Below, one piece after another: positions 7,481 to 16,470 of a stretch of DNA of 64,000 nucleotides. A program made the position numbers and the translations under genes. The notes beneath the pieces were generated by a model, which was not told the DNA's origin, made no database searches, and saw nothing but the letters and a program-made list of their open reading frames with translations. Location of the stretch: NCBI GenBank assembly GCA_951813855.1, contig OX638380.1:1628876-1692875 (forward strand), in the 5' to 3' direction. Source of the stretch: an uncultured Verrucomicrobiae bacterium (GTDB lineage Bacteria > Verrucomicrobiota > Verrucomicrobiia > Limisphaerales > AAA164-E04). Each line of letters starts with the position of its first letter. Positions within the stretch are counted from its first letter, which is position 1.

Positions 7481-10394
7481 TGGCGTTTATCAAAGCGCGG
7501 CAAAACAGCGGCAGGCCATGCGAACGGACCAAAGCGACGGCGGCTCTCAATTCGTCCGCTTCGGGCTCCCGCGCAAAACACAACCGGTAGGCTGTCGTGA
7601 CCTGGTCGGCAACGGAACCGCCGGGATGACGTTCGGCAAGGCGATCCGCCAAGGCCTTCGCCTGTTGGATAACGAAAGGATGATTTTGCAACGACATGGC
7701 CTGTTGCGGCGAAATCGTCGCCGTTCGGGACGGCGCCGGCAAGGCCGGGTCCGGACAATCGAAATCGGTAAGAAGATCCACTTGCGCCGCCCGAACGTGC
7801 TGATGGTAGACGCTGCGTCGAAAGGTGGAGAGATCGTATTCGTCCAAGGGATAATAGGTAGCCACGTTATCCAAGGAATAACGGTAAAGCCGGAATCCCG
7901 GACCTCCCATCGCGGTGTTCAAGGAACCCGTGATCCGCAAGATGGCGTCCCGGATCGCTTCGGCCTCGAGCCGTCGCGGCGGATACCGCCAAAGATACCC
8001 CGCGTCCCGATCCCGGTTCACCCCTTCGGGCTGGGCATCGCTGGCTTGACGCCAAGTGTGCGAATTAAGAATCAACCGGTGAATCGGTTTGAGCCGCCAC
8101 TCGTGACGGATCAACTCGCCCGCCAGCCAATCCAATAATGCCGGATGGGTCGGTTCGGAACCTCCCGCGCCGAAATCGCTGGGAGTCGCCACGATGCCGC
8201 GTCCGAAATGATAATGCCAAAGCCGATTGACCATGACGCGGCTGAAGAGCGGATTGCGCCGGTCGGTAAGCCAACGAGCCAGTTCGAGCCGGCGTTCGCC
8301 CTCGGGAGCGTTGGGGTCCAAACGGTAACCCGGATACAATTGCTCCAGCACTTTCAGGCTCGACGGCGGGATTTCCGGGCCCACTCGGGTCGGATCCCCT
8401 CCCTGCATCAGGTAGGTCGCCTTCGCCGGCTGGCGAAAGTTGCCGACCCAAGCTTGCGGCAATCCCTTGACCGCATTGAGTTGGCGCTCGAGTTCCCGTC
8501 TCCGCTTATCGAGTTCCCCTAATCGTTTATTCTCTTCCTGATTCACCACTTGGACGAACAGTTTGTCGTTGAGCAACGATTCGTTGAACGGTTCCCGTCC
8601 CTGAGAGGAAGCGACCGGCGTCCACTCTTCGCCGTCGACCGAAACCGAAATCGTATAGTCGGTCGAGAACGGCCGGGAACGATTCCGGCTGAACGCCCGG
8701 ACCCGGTCGTTGGACCAAATCACTCGCGATACGGTTTCCGGCCGCGGAAACTCGACGGTAAGCACGCCCCCGGCAAGATTCGATATCCAATACTCTCCGT
8801 AACCCCCGTCGTTGATTTTAAGCGCCGAATACAACAAGGGATCGTCGTTGGAATACCGCATCGAGTTGGCCGTCGCTTTGCTCCCGTAACTGGCTAACGC
8901 GACGTTGCGCGAATCGGGTTCCGGCGTCCAAACTTCGAATTCGTCGATCACCGGACGGTGGTACCTTCCTTGGGTCGTGCCGTTGATTTCGAGGCGCACC
9001 ACCTTGGCGACTACCGGCTCGAAGCGCTCTTCGGTGCCGTAAGGATCGACCTTGGGGCGGTTGAATTGTTTCATGAGCTCCGGTTTGCGCCGCTCCACCC
9101 GCTTTCTGACTCCCTCCCGGACCTGTTCGATCGTTTGACGGACCTGTTCCAGAGATTCGGCCAAGGGCGCTCTTTCCCGCTCGTAACGGTTGCGTTCCTC
9201 GGCCGAGGCCAAAATCCGCGCCCCCTGTTGCACGCCGGCGAACGCGGACTGGAAGCGATAGTAATCCGCCTGCGGGATCGGATCGAATTTGTGATCGTGG
9301 CACCGGGCGCAACTCACCGTCAGTCCCAAGAACGCCGAAGCCGAAGCGTTGATCATATCGTCGATGGTATTGGCCCGAATCTGCAGGGCCGCCGCCGGAT
9401 CCTGATTCCCGACATCGTCGTAAGCGCCGCCCACCAAAAAAGCGGTGCCGACCTCGACCTCCGGCTCGTTCGCCCCCAGCCGGTCGCCCGCCAAATGTTC
9501 CCGAACGAAACGATCGTAGGGTTTGTCGCGGTTCAGGGAATCGATCACGTAGTCCCGAAAGTACCACGCGTTGTTTCGAATCACGTTCCGTTCATAACCG
9601 TTGCTCTCGCCGAACCGGATGACGTCCAGCCAATGCCTGCCCCATCGTTCACCGTAGCGAGGCGAAGCCAAATAACGGTCGACCAAGCGCTCCCAAGCGC
9701 CGGGTCGCGAATCCGCGAGAAATTCCGCGATTTCTTCCGGTTCGGGAGGAAGGCCGTGAAGCACGAAGGAGAGCCGGCGGATCAAGGTGCGCTTGTCGGC
9801 CATCGGGGAAGAAGGCAATTGCCGCTCGGCCAGTTGTTGCACGACGAACGCATCGACGCCGTTGCGAACGCGGGAACGAAGGCTGGGTTCGACGGCCGGA
9901 GGGGCCGAGCCGGAAAGGGGTTGCAACGACCACCAAGTCAAATCGGCTCGGGCGGCGGGCTGAAGTTCCAGCTCCTCTGGCCACTCGGCGCCTTGCTTGA
10001 CCCAAGCCCGAAGCAGAGCGACTTGTTCCGCCGTCAACGGCGAGCCTTCCTTGGGCATTTCCGGTCGCTCTCCCAACGCCGACGAGCTCACCATCTGTAT
10101 CAACAGGCTGCTATCCGGGTCCGAGGCTACCACCACGTTCTTCGGCGTCTTGGGACGGGCCAAATCGGCAGGCGATACCAGCGAAAGCCGGCCTTCGGCT
10201 CGTTCCCGGTTATGGCAGGTCAGGCAGTGACGGGAAATAATGGGAGCGATCTCCGAGGCGAAATCCACCCGATCGCCCGCCGCGGCGGGCCAGAGCACGG
10301 CACCCGAGCTCGCCAGCAAACCCAAGAGAAAGAACCGCGACGTTCCGAACCGACGAACCAAATGCGAAATCCGCGTGACTAGCATCGATGCCAT
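7458..10394 (-). CDS. Exported DUF1549/DUF1553 planctomycete-type cytochrome with inserted discoidin-like domain (978 aa)
   Basis: An N-terminal membrane-targeting segment (about 20-40) is followed by a planctomycete cytochrome C domain with CLTCH (Cys57, Cys60, His61). DUF1549 covers roughly residues 150-370 and contains [14 protein letters not shown], a second CxxCH. A domain resembling F5/8 type C (galactose-binding) is inserted at about 460-620, with the sequence from RLEINGT through GVLTVEF to DYTISVSVDGEEW. DUF1553 follows (about 690-975), with HPALLDWLA, RMAEAIRD-like [11 protein letters not shown] and the terminal NANEFIYLR. It presumably acts outside the cytoplasm, possibly binding carbohydrate and passing electrons, but no activity has been established for the family. 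It overlaps the downstream DUF1501 gene by 23 bases. Confidence 0.88.
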   Translation of the reverse strand: MASMLVTRISHLVRRFGTSRFFLLGLLASSGAVLWPAAAGDRVDFASEIAPIISRHCLTCHNRERAEGRLSLVSPADLARPKTPKNVVVASDPDSSLLIQMVSSSALGERPEMPKEGSPLTAEQVALLRAWVKQGAEWPEELELQPAARADLTWWSLQPLSGSAPPAVEPSLRSRVRNGVDAFVVQQLAERQLPSSPMADKRTLIRRLSFVLHGLPPEPEEIAEFLADSRPGAWERLVDRYLASPRYGERWGRHWLDVIRFGESNGYERNVIRNNAWYFRDYVIDSLNRDKPYDRFVREHLAGDRLGANEPEVEVGTAFLVGGAYDDVGNQDPAAALQIRANTIDDMINASASAFLGLTVSCARCHDHKFDPIPQADYYRFQSAFAGVQQGARILASAEERNRYERERAPLAESLEQVRQTIEQVREGVRKRVERRKPELMKQFNRPKVDPYGTEERFEPVVAKVVRLEINGTTQGRYHRPVIDEFEVWTPEPDSRNVALASYGSKATANSMRYSNDDPLLYSALKINDGGYGEYWISNLAGGVLTVEFPRPETVSRVIWSNDRVRAFSRNRSRPFSTDYTISVSVDGEEWTPVASSQGREPFNESLLNDKLFVQVVNQEENKRLGELDKRRRELERQLNAVKGLPQAWVGNFRQPAKATYLMQGGDPTRVGPEIPPSSLKVLEQLYPGYRLDPNAPEGERRLELARWLTDRRNPLFSRVMVNRLWHYHFGRGIVATPSDFGAGGSEPTHPALLDWLAGELIRHEWRLKPIHRLILNSHTWRQASDAQPEGVNRDRDAGYLWRYPPRRLEAEAIRDAILRITGSLNTAMGGPGFRLYRYSLDNVATYYPLDEYDLSTFRRSVYHQHVRAAQVDLLTDFDCPDPALPAPSRTATISPQQAMSLQNHPFVIQQAKALADRLAERHPGGSVADQVTTAYRLCFAREPEADELRAAVALVRSHGLPLFCRALINANEFIYLR

Positions 10395-10566
10395 GTTGGA
10401 AACCCGATTGAGATTGTCCCTGATCCTGCCAGACGCTTGACGGTTTGTATAGAAAAAGTTGGAATCGGGCCGCGAACGTTAATTAAAATCGAATTCTTTA
10501 TTACGTTACTGTTATTTTCGTTCGCGTGGAGTTTCGTTTCGTCAACCGAGCAGTAAATCTGGAGCG

Positions 10567-11964
10567 ATGAAATTATCTCGACGAGACTTTTTCCGCGGTT
10601 CCGGCGCCGTGGCGGCCGGATTCTGGGGCTTGCACCGGTACCTGAACGCCGCCGAAGCTTACCAAAGCGAAATCGTAGCCTACGGCGAACTGCAATGCGA
10701 TCCCCACCGGATCCTGGATTTGCCGAAGGGTTTCACCTATACCATCATGGCCAAAACCGGCGATCCGATGGCCGACGGATTAACGAATCCGGGAGCGCCG
10801 GACGGGATGGCCGCCTTCACCCTGGATCGAGACCGGGTCGCCTTGCTCTGCAATCACGAGTTGACCAACGACAATACCTTTCTGGGACCCTACGGCCTGA
10901 AAAACGAACGGGCCGCCGACATCCCCTGCAAAAAGATCTACGATTCGGGCAAGGAAGGCCGAATGTCGTTGGGCGGGGTCTCGACGTTCGTCTGGAACCG
11001 GAAACGGCGCCAGGTCGAATCTCACTTTCTCAGCTTGGCCGGAACCGAACGGAATTGCGCCGGGGGACCGACTCCCTGGAACACCTGGATCAGCTGCGAG
11101 GAATCGGTACTGAAGGCCGACAGCACTCACGCCTGCCATCACGGTTACAACTTCGAGGTCCCGGTCAGGTCCCGACCGGGCCTGTGCGATCCGGTCCCGT
11201 TGAAGGCGATGGGACGCTTCTATCACGAAGCGGTGGCGGTCGACCCTGCCACCGGTATCGTCTACCAGACGGAAGACGAAGACGACGGCTTGATCACGCG
11301 CTTTATTCCCAATGAACCGAAAAAACTTCACTGCGGCGGTCGCTTGGAAGCTCTGGTAGTGAAAGATCAAACATCCTGCGACACTCGCAACTGGCCCGAC
11401 AAAGGAGCCGCCAAATTTGCGATCAATCAAGCGGTCCCGGTCTGTTGGATGCCGATCGAGGACACCGAAAATCTGGAAACGCCCACCATGCGAGCGGCCG
11501 CTTTCGAAGCCGGCTCCGCCATCTTCGCCCGGGGCGAAGGTATGTGGTACGGGGCCGGCAAAATCTGGTTCGCCTGCACCAGTGGAGGCATCGCCAAATC
11601 AGGACAGGTCTTCTACTACTCCCCCAGCCCCTACGAAGGCACCTGCGACGAAGCGAACCAACCGGGCACTCTGACCCTCTATCTGGAACCGAACAATACC
11701 CAGCTGCTGCAATACGGCGACAATCTCACGATCGCTCCTTGGGGTGACTTGATCCTTTGCGAAGACGGCCTCAACGATCAGTTCCTGCGCGGTGTCACGC
11801 CCGAGGGTAAAATCTATACCTTGGCCCGAAACGGCTATTTCGGCTGCTCCGAACTTTGCGGCGTTTGCTTCGATCCGAACGACAGCACCCTCTTCGTGAA
11901 TATTCAGGTACCGGGCATCACCTTGGCCATTAACGGCCCTTGGGAAAAAATGAAGTGTTCCTGA
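10567..11964 (+). CDS. PhoX-like DUF839 protein, Tat-exported
   Basis: The protein starts with a twin-arginine signal (MKLSRRDFFRGSG, residues 1-13, then a hydrophobic stretch). PhoX/DUF839 segments follow: DLPKGFTYT, CNHE, GGVSTFVWN, CAGGPTPWNTWISCEE, YQTEDEDDG (an acidic segment near residues 237-245), APWGDLILCEDG, and the C-terminal DPNDSTLFVNIQVPGITLAI. PhoX enzymes are Ca/Fe-dependent phosphatases of the cell exterior, and the Cys and acidic residues of that family are recognisable here. The start ATG at 10567 has GGAG about 5 bases upstream. It is transcribed divergently from the DUF1549/1553 gene, with a 172-base AT-rich gap that must hold both promoters. Phosphatase activity is inferred from family only. 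Confidence 0.85.
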   Translation: MKLSRRDFFRGSGAVAAGFWGLHRYLNAAEAYQSEIVAYGELQCDPHRILDLPKGFTYTIMAKTGDPMADGLTNPGAPDGMAAFTLDRDRVALLCNHELTNDNTFLGPYGLKNERAADIPCKKIYDSGKEGRMSLGGVSTFVWNRKRRQVESHFLSLAGTERNCAGGPTPWNTWISCEESVLKADSTHACHHGYNFEVPVRSRPGLCDPVPLKAMGRFYHEAVAVDPATGIVYQTEDEDDGLITRFIPNEPKKLHCGGRLEALVVKDQTSCDTRNWPDKGAAKFAINQAVPVCWMPIEDTENLETPTMRAAAFEAGSAIFARGEGMWYGAGKIWFACTSGGIAKSGQVFYYSPSPYEGTCDEANQPGTLTLYLEPNNTQLLQYGDNLTIAPWGDLILCEDGLNDQFLRGVTPEGKIYTLARNGYFGCSELCGVCFDPNDSTLFVNIQVPGITLAINGPWEKMKCS

Positions 11965-11970
11965 GCCGGA

Positions 11971-12882
11971 TCACCGGGCCGACTTCAGCCCTGCGACCAA
12001 CTCTTCCGCCGTCCATAGGTTCCCGATCAGAATCTGGGCCACCTTGCCGGAAGGACCTACGATCACCGTTCGCAGATTATGATCCCAATCGGTCAGCGAA
12101 CCCGCGACCCGATTGAATCGCAAGCCGAACTGCTCGGTGATGGCGTCGATGGTCGAGATTTCGCCGGTCAAGTAATCCCAGTTCCCCTCGCAGGCGAACA
12201 CCGAAGCGTAATTCTTCAACACCTCGGGTGTGTCGAAACCCGGATCGAACGTGAGAGTGAGCAACCGCCACCGCTCCGGGGCCTCGGCATCCTCGGCCAA
12301 TAGCTCGCAAGCTTCCCGGAAGCGCAACGACATTCGGGGACAAAAATCGGGAACGGGGCAACGGGTGTAGATGAAGGTTAAAGCCAACGCTTCGCCCCGG
12401 TAATCCTTCAAGTTGACCGCTTCGTTCTCGTGATTCTCGAAGGCGTAATCCGGCAACTCGTCGCCGACGTTCAAGGGTTCCTTTTCCGGCGCCAGCCGCA
12501 CGGACGGTATCGGCTCCGAAGTTTCCTCCTGGGCCGCCGGCAGAATCCGAATATTGTCGATCCAGCTTTCGGTCTCGGCCACGTGGTAGGTGAACTCGAT
12601 CTGATCGTCCACCTCGAGTTCGATCGGCAGCCCGTCGCCGCCCGCGGTAAAGGGCATCGTCATCGCCGCCATATAGCCCGGAATGACTTCGTGCTCGATC
12701 GCCAACCGTTGCCGATCCGGCGCGATTTCCCGGACGACTCCCCGCACCTCGAAGCGCCGGATTTTCCGATCGGCCGATTCGGTTCCTTCGCCTCCGAGCC
12801 TTGGTGCCTCCTGCCGCAGGGAGCAACCGGCGATCGTCGGGATCAAAATGATCCATAAAGCGCAAACAATTAATCGTTTCAT
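11971..12882 (-). CDS. Lipoprotein with CusF-like copper domain fused to SCO1/SenC domain
   Basis: The signal peptide ends in a lipobox (TIAGC, Cys20), so the protein is membrane-anchored outside the cytoplasm. Residues ~47-118 match the CusF-like/copper-binding fold (GVVREI..., PGYMAAMTMPF). Residues ~140-300 form a SCO1/SenC thioredoxin-like domain with FIYTRCPVPDFCP: the copper ligands Cys180 and Cys186 are spaced CX5C rather than the textbook CX3C. The distal His is in WDHNLRT. SCO proteins deliver copper to cytochrome oxidase CuA or act as thiol reductases. It is convergent with the PhoX-like gene, 6 bases apart. The CX5C spacing recurs, to my knowledge, in related PVC proteins. Confidence 0.88.
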   Translation of the reverse strand: MKRLIVCALWIILIPTIAGCSLRQEAPRLGGEGTESADRKIRRFEVRGVVREIAPDRQRLAIEHEVIPGYMAAMTMPFTAGGDGLPIELEVDDQIEFTYHVAETESWIDNIRILPAAQEETSEPIPSVRLAPEKEPLNVGDELPDYAFENHENEAVNLKDYRGEALALTFIYTRCPVPDFCPRMSLRFREACELLAEDAEAPERWRLLTLTFDPGFDTPEVLKNYASVFACEGNWDYLTGEISTIDAITEQFGLRFNRVAGSLTDWDHNLRTVIVGPSGKVAQILIGNLWTAEELVAGLKSAR

Positions 12883-13051
12883 GCCGTCGTCTTACCTTAC
12901 TTCGCAAGCCTACCGGTTCAAGGACAATCCCCAGCGACCACGCTTGGCGATCGCCCACGGATCGTAACCGCCAAGGCACTCGGCCCGCCCCATTTTTCCG
13001 TGAAAACGGTGATTTTCGTCTCGAAGCACCGGGGCGAAGTCCTCGAAATCG

Positions 13052-13441
13052 ACCGGCCATTAGTTTGTTGACCAACGCTTCCGAGGAAAGTCGCATGTTC
13101 GATAAGACATCCCATCCCTGTTTTTCGACAGTGCTGACCAACCCTCGGAGCACGGCGAAATTATCGGCGCCTTGTTGGGAACGAAAGCCGCCGGAAATCT
13201 TCAGGCACAGCTGGATCGTCCTCAAATCGCGCTCCGCCAGTTTATTCATGAAGGGAATCGCCTCGTCGAATTCGAACCTGAGCGTATCCTCACGGTTCTC
13301 TCGCAACCACTCCACCAAATTATGACCGGGGAGTTTTTTTCGACGGCTCCGCTTGCCGGACGGCAATGGTGGCAATGCTTGATCATACTGGCGCACCGAA
13401 TCCAGGATGTCGTCATAACGCTGAGAGATCTTGGCGTTCAA
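13052..13441 (-). pseudogene. IS66-type transposase (TnpC), C-terminal remnant
   Basis: On the minus strand the first ~130 residues of an open frame starting at 13441 match the C-terminal part of IS66 transposases: RYDDIL, RRKKLPGHNLVEWLREN, a drifted AIPFMNKLAERDLRTIQ (normally PFDNNQAERDLR), KISGGFRSQQGADNFAVLRG and VSTVEKQGWDVL. The catalytic N-terminal two thirds are missing, there is no proper stop, and the frame then runs antisense through the SCO gene. The element is dead. It ends at the hairpin at 13441-13472, next to the intact IS. Confidence 0.8.
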
Positions 13442-13472
13442 GTCTGATCTTCGCCGACTAATATCAGACTTC
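13441..13472. repeat. Perfect 9-bp inverted repeat (hairpin)
   Basis: AAGTCTGAT at 13441-13449 is followed by a 14-base spacer and its exact complement at 13464-13472. It sits between the IS66 remnant and the intact IS. The right arm is part of a 14-base sequence that recurs inverted on the other side of the IS (see 15848-15861). Confidence 0.6.
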
Positions 13473-13569
13473 CTGACACGATCGGACCAGAAAAATGGGG
13501 TTAAACCACCAAAAGCCAGTAAATACGCCCTTTTTTGGAAATGAGAGATTGATTATTCTTGCATGATGC

Positions 13570-15844
13570 GTTATAATCTGTTTTGTGCACCAAAACGGGT
13601 ATCTGGCTTCGCTTCCTGAGGGTTTTCGGCCTCAAAATCCGATCGTGATCAATGGTAATATCGCCATGTCATCGCAAGACGGAATGACTTGTTATCTCGA
13701 CAATTTGGAACCGATATTCGCGCATCCCGATAAGGATCAGATCTCGAGGCGTGTGATCATGGGGATGCTTCATGTGGTGAATCATATTTCTCAGAAACGA
13801 TTGGCCGAGGTGTTTGAGGTCCATCGCAACACGGTATCAAATTCCGTGACTCGGTACCGGGTTGGTGGATCAGGTTCTTTTTATCAAAAAAAGTCCGGTC
13901 GACGTCGTACGGTTTTGACCCCCAAGGTGATCAAACAAGGCAGTCAATTGTTAGCCGAAGGCATGAGTCAACGTGGTGCCGCCAAGGTATTGGGAATCAA
14001 TTGGGTCACCTTTCATTTGGGTTGCAAAGCGGGAGTGATTACCATGCCGTCAAAGTCCTCGGATTCGATGGAAACCCCCGAATCCAAGGAACGGTCTCTC
14101 CAGGCTACGGAACGTTCCGAACGGAATACTAAAGATCGACATACCCCAATGGGGCGTGCGACTCATGACGTTATGGGGCGACAATTGGCCGCCAGAGGAA
14201 AGCTGGAAGAGGTTAAACCCATTTTCAATCAGGCCCATAAAGCCGTGGAAAACGGAGGAGTGTTAACCGCCTTGCCATTTTTACTCCAGGAAGGATTGTT
14301 ACGCGGGGTGGAAACAAATTTGAAACTTTCGAACGGTTATTACGGAGTGACATCGATCTTGAATTTTCTCGCCTTCCTTAGTTTGGCCCGAGTGAGGAAT
14401 CCAGAAGCCCTTCGCTATGAAGCACCGGGTGAATGGGGTATTATCTTAGGTTTGGATCGATGCCCTGAGGTCAAAACCTTACGCCAGAAGATTCAGGAAC
14501 TATCCGAAAACCAACAGGACATTAAAGCTTGGCAAAACAACTTGTTTCAGCACTGGGTAAATCAGACCCCAGAGGCCGCCGCGACCCTGTTGATTGACGG
14601 ACATTCGAAAGTCTATACCGGTCGAAAAGGTAATCTCCCTAAGCACTATGTCTCGCGTGAAAAGCTTTGCCTTCCAGCGACAGTGGGTTACTGGCTCAAC
14701 GCCTTGGGAGGCTGCCCTTTGATGTGTCTGCATCAGGCCCTCGACCCTCAAATGGTAACGATGATCGAACAAGAGATCGTCCCGGAATTGAGGCAGCTCG
14801 GCAAAGTGGACGATCCCGGTCCTGACTTGAGCCAGAATCAGTCGGTAGCTCCCTCGATTACTTTGATCTTCGATCGAGAAGGTTGGTCGCCACAATTATT
14901 TGAGAAACTGGCCAAGGTCGGCATCGCGGTGATTACTTGGATCAAAAACCGGCAAAGCGAAGATTGGCCATCAAGCGCCTTCCAAGAAACGGAAGTGCCG
15001 ATTTATGGTCCCGCGGAAACACTCTCGAGAAAAGAGTGGTTAGCCGAACAAAGCCTCCAACTTACCCCGAGACTAAAGGTTCGGGAAATTAGAAAACTAA
15101 CGGATAAAGGTCGCCAATTATCCATCATGACTACCCATCCGACTTTGCCCCTTTCCAAAGTTGCTGGCTCCATGTTGTCACGATGGTCTCAAGAAAACTT
15201 CTTCAAGTATATGAGACAAGAATTCAATTGGGATGCCCTGACCACTCAAGGACTCGAAGAAATCGATCCCGATAGCCAAGTTGTCAATCCTGAAGCTAGC
15301 CAACTCAATAAGAAAGTTAAGCGAACTCAACAACGGTTAGGTCAACTCAGAAATCGACTGTCTGAAACGACCATGTCAAGTAAAGTTGAGATTAAATATC
15401 GAACGCAATTAACCCAATTAGAAACTGAATTGCAACCAATGAAAGCAGAGCTTAAAGTCATTCCAACGCACGTCAAAGCGGGACAGTTATCAAAACCACT
15501 TCAAACCTTGCCTTCCGTCGATCGTATGATCTATGAGACGGTACGGATGATCGCCTATCGAACTGAGGTGCGAATGATGAGCCCGATTATCTTGGCTCAA
15601 GGGAAAAAACGCAATGCAAGAAAACTGTTGCAGGCTTGGTACCAAGCCAAAGCCAACATTATTCCAGAGAAGCGAAATAAGCTATTACGGGTTCAAGTTC
15701 TTGGGCTCGGCAGCCATGGTCTCGATCAATCACTTGCCGGATTATTCTCCGAGTTGAATGCTTCCGCCACGATTTATCCTGGCACGGATCTTCGAATGTT
15801 TTACAAGCTTGCAGACTAACGGTTATGCACAAAACAATTTTAAC
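13570..15844 (+). mobile_element. Insertion sequence of 2275 bp with imperfect ~19-bp terminal inverted repeats
   Basis: The left end GTTATAATCTGTTTTGTGC (13570-13588) matches the reverse complement of the right end (15827-15844) with one gap and one mismatch. Between them lies one long transposase gene. No target-site duplication is evident. Immediately outside are a hairpin on the left and a Toprim-gene remnant on the right, so the element sits among older mobile debris. The transposase frame is complete, so the element could still be active. Confidence 0.7.
13585..15819 (+). CDS. DDE-type transposase, 744 aa, intact
   Basis: The N-terminal third carries a helix-turn-helix (HRNTVSNSVTRYR at about residues 80-92, and a second repeat GAAKVLGINWVTFHL near 135). 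The catalytic core has LLIDGHSKVYTGRKGNLPKHYVSREKLCLPATVGYW (first Asp), then ITLIFDREGWSP (second Asp), and WSQENFFKYMRQEF carrying the likely catalytic Glu. A coiled-coil stretch lies at ~575-630 (QLNKKVKRTQQRLGQLR region). The GTG at 13585 lies within the left terminal repeat; ATG at 13666 is an alternative start. I cannot name the IS family with confidence. Its length and CLPATVGYW-type motif match a family of long transposases seen in diverse bacteria. Confidence 0.85.
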   Translation: MHQNGYLASLPEGFRPQNPIVINGNIAMSSQDGMTCYLDNLEPIFAHPDKDQISRRVIMGMLHVVNHISQKRLAEVFEVHRNTVSNSVTRYRVGGSGSFYQKKSGRRRTVLTPKVIKQGSQLLAEGMSQRGAAKVLGINWVTFHLGCKAGVITMPSKSSDSMETPESKERSLQATERSERNTKDRHTPMGRATHDVMGRQLAARGKLEEVKPIFNQAHKAVENGGVLTALPFLLQEGLLRGVETNLKLSNGYYGVTSILNFLAFLSLARVRNPEALRYEAPGEWGIILGLDRCPEVKTLRQKIQELSENQQDIKAWQNNLFQHWVNQTPEAAATLLIDGHSKVYTGRKGNLPKHYVSREKLCLPATVGYWLNALGGCPLMCLHQALDPQMVTMIEQEIVPELRQLGKVDDPGPDLSQNQSVAPSITLIFDREGWSPQLFEKLAKVGIAVITWIKNRQSEDWPSSAFQETEVPIYGPAETLSRKEWLAEQSLQLTPRLKVREIRKLTDKGRQLSIMTTHPTLPLSKVAGSMLSRWSQENFFKYMRQEFNWDALTTQGLEEIDPDSQVVNPEASQLNKKVKRTQQRLGQLRNRLSETTMSSKVEIKYRTQLTQLETELQPMKAELKVIPTHVKAGQLSKPLQTLPSVDRMIYETVRMIAYRTEVRMMSPIILAQGKKRNARKLLQAWYQAKANIIPEKRNKLLRVQVLGLGSHGLDQSLAGLFSELNASATIYPGTDLRMFYKLAD

Positions 15845-16076
15845 ACGGGTCAGGAAGTCTGAATATCGCAACACTCTCTTCCTGCGCCCCGACGCTCAGC
15901 GTCAACCCACCGGAGCCGAACTCATCGGAACCTGTCAGCGTCCCGACGGCTCTCGGTTGCGAGCCATGGCCCGGGGCTATCGCAAGCATCGCAGCAGCTT
16001 CTGGTTGACCGCCGACCAGTCCCAACCGCACACCGCTTGCCTCACGGAAAGTACCATCGACAGCAATTCCCACTGA
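15825..16076 (+). pseudogene. Toprim/DUF3991-type protein remnant, N-proximal part of the domain
   Basis: The plus-strand frame reads SEYRNTLFLR, PTGAELIGT, DGSRLRAMARGYRKHRSSFWL, QPHTACLTESTID and then stops at 16076. It corresponds to the DUF3991-to-Toprim segment of the copy at 3350-3946 but breaks off just after the acidic ESAID strand. The FDAD and KDWN parts are absent. Its 5' side begins exactly at the IS right end, so the IS may have cut the gene; the matching left part is not visible beyond the IS. Confidence 0.65.
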
Positions 16077-16470
16077 AGAAGAAAATCCAATAAAAACAAG
16101 GATTTTCTCGATCGGGTTTTCGCGCTGCTTTCTTTAAATATTTTCAGCATTTCTTCCAAAACTATGCTACCTTAACGGTGGTTTCGTTGTAATCGCTGTT
16201 TTTTCGTATCTTTTCCTGACCAAAACGTGATTTGACGCTTTTTGGCCCTGGATCGGGTGCCGAAATTCGCCTTAACCCGTTCTCCCGACGTATTTTCCGG
16301 CCAGAAAAGCCATTCGAGAGGGTCTCGAGTTGTTCTCGAACTCAGGAGGCTGCGATCTGCCGGGGTCTCAGTGTCCGTCCCATGTTTTGATTCCGTTCGG
16401 CGTGCCGACCGGCCTGATCCGTCGTGGAACCAGCCGATCCTCACAACCAATCAACGAAAGGTTTTCCCTG
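16077..16470. other. Stretch between Toprim remnant and broken transposase
   Basis: No gene is supported. GAAAATCC at 16081-16088 and GGATTTTC at 16100-16107 form an 8-bp AT-rich hairpin just after the Toprim remnant. The rest presumably holds the left end of the following transposable element, but I could not find matching terminal repeats. Confidence 0.4.

Noticed and set aside
12077..13051. Continuation of the IS66 frame into the SCO gene region
   Set aside because: After about residue 130 the translation loses all transposase similarity and is antisense to the SCO gene.
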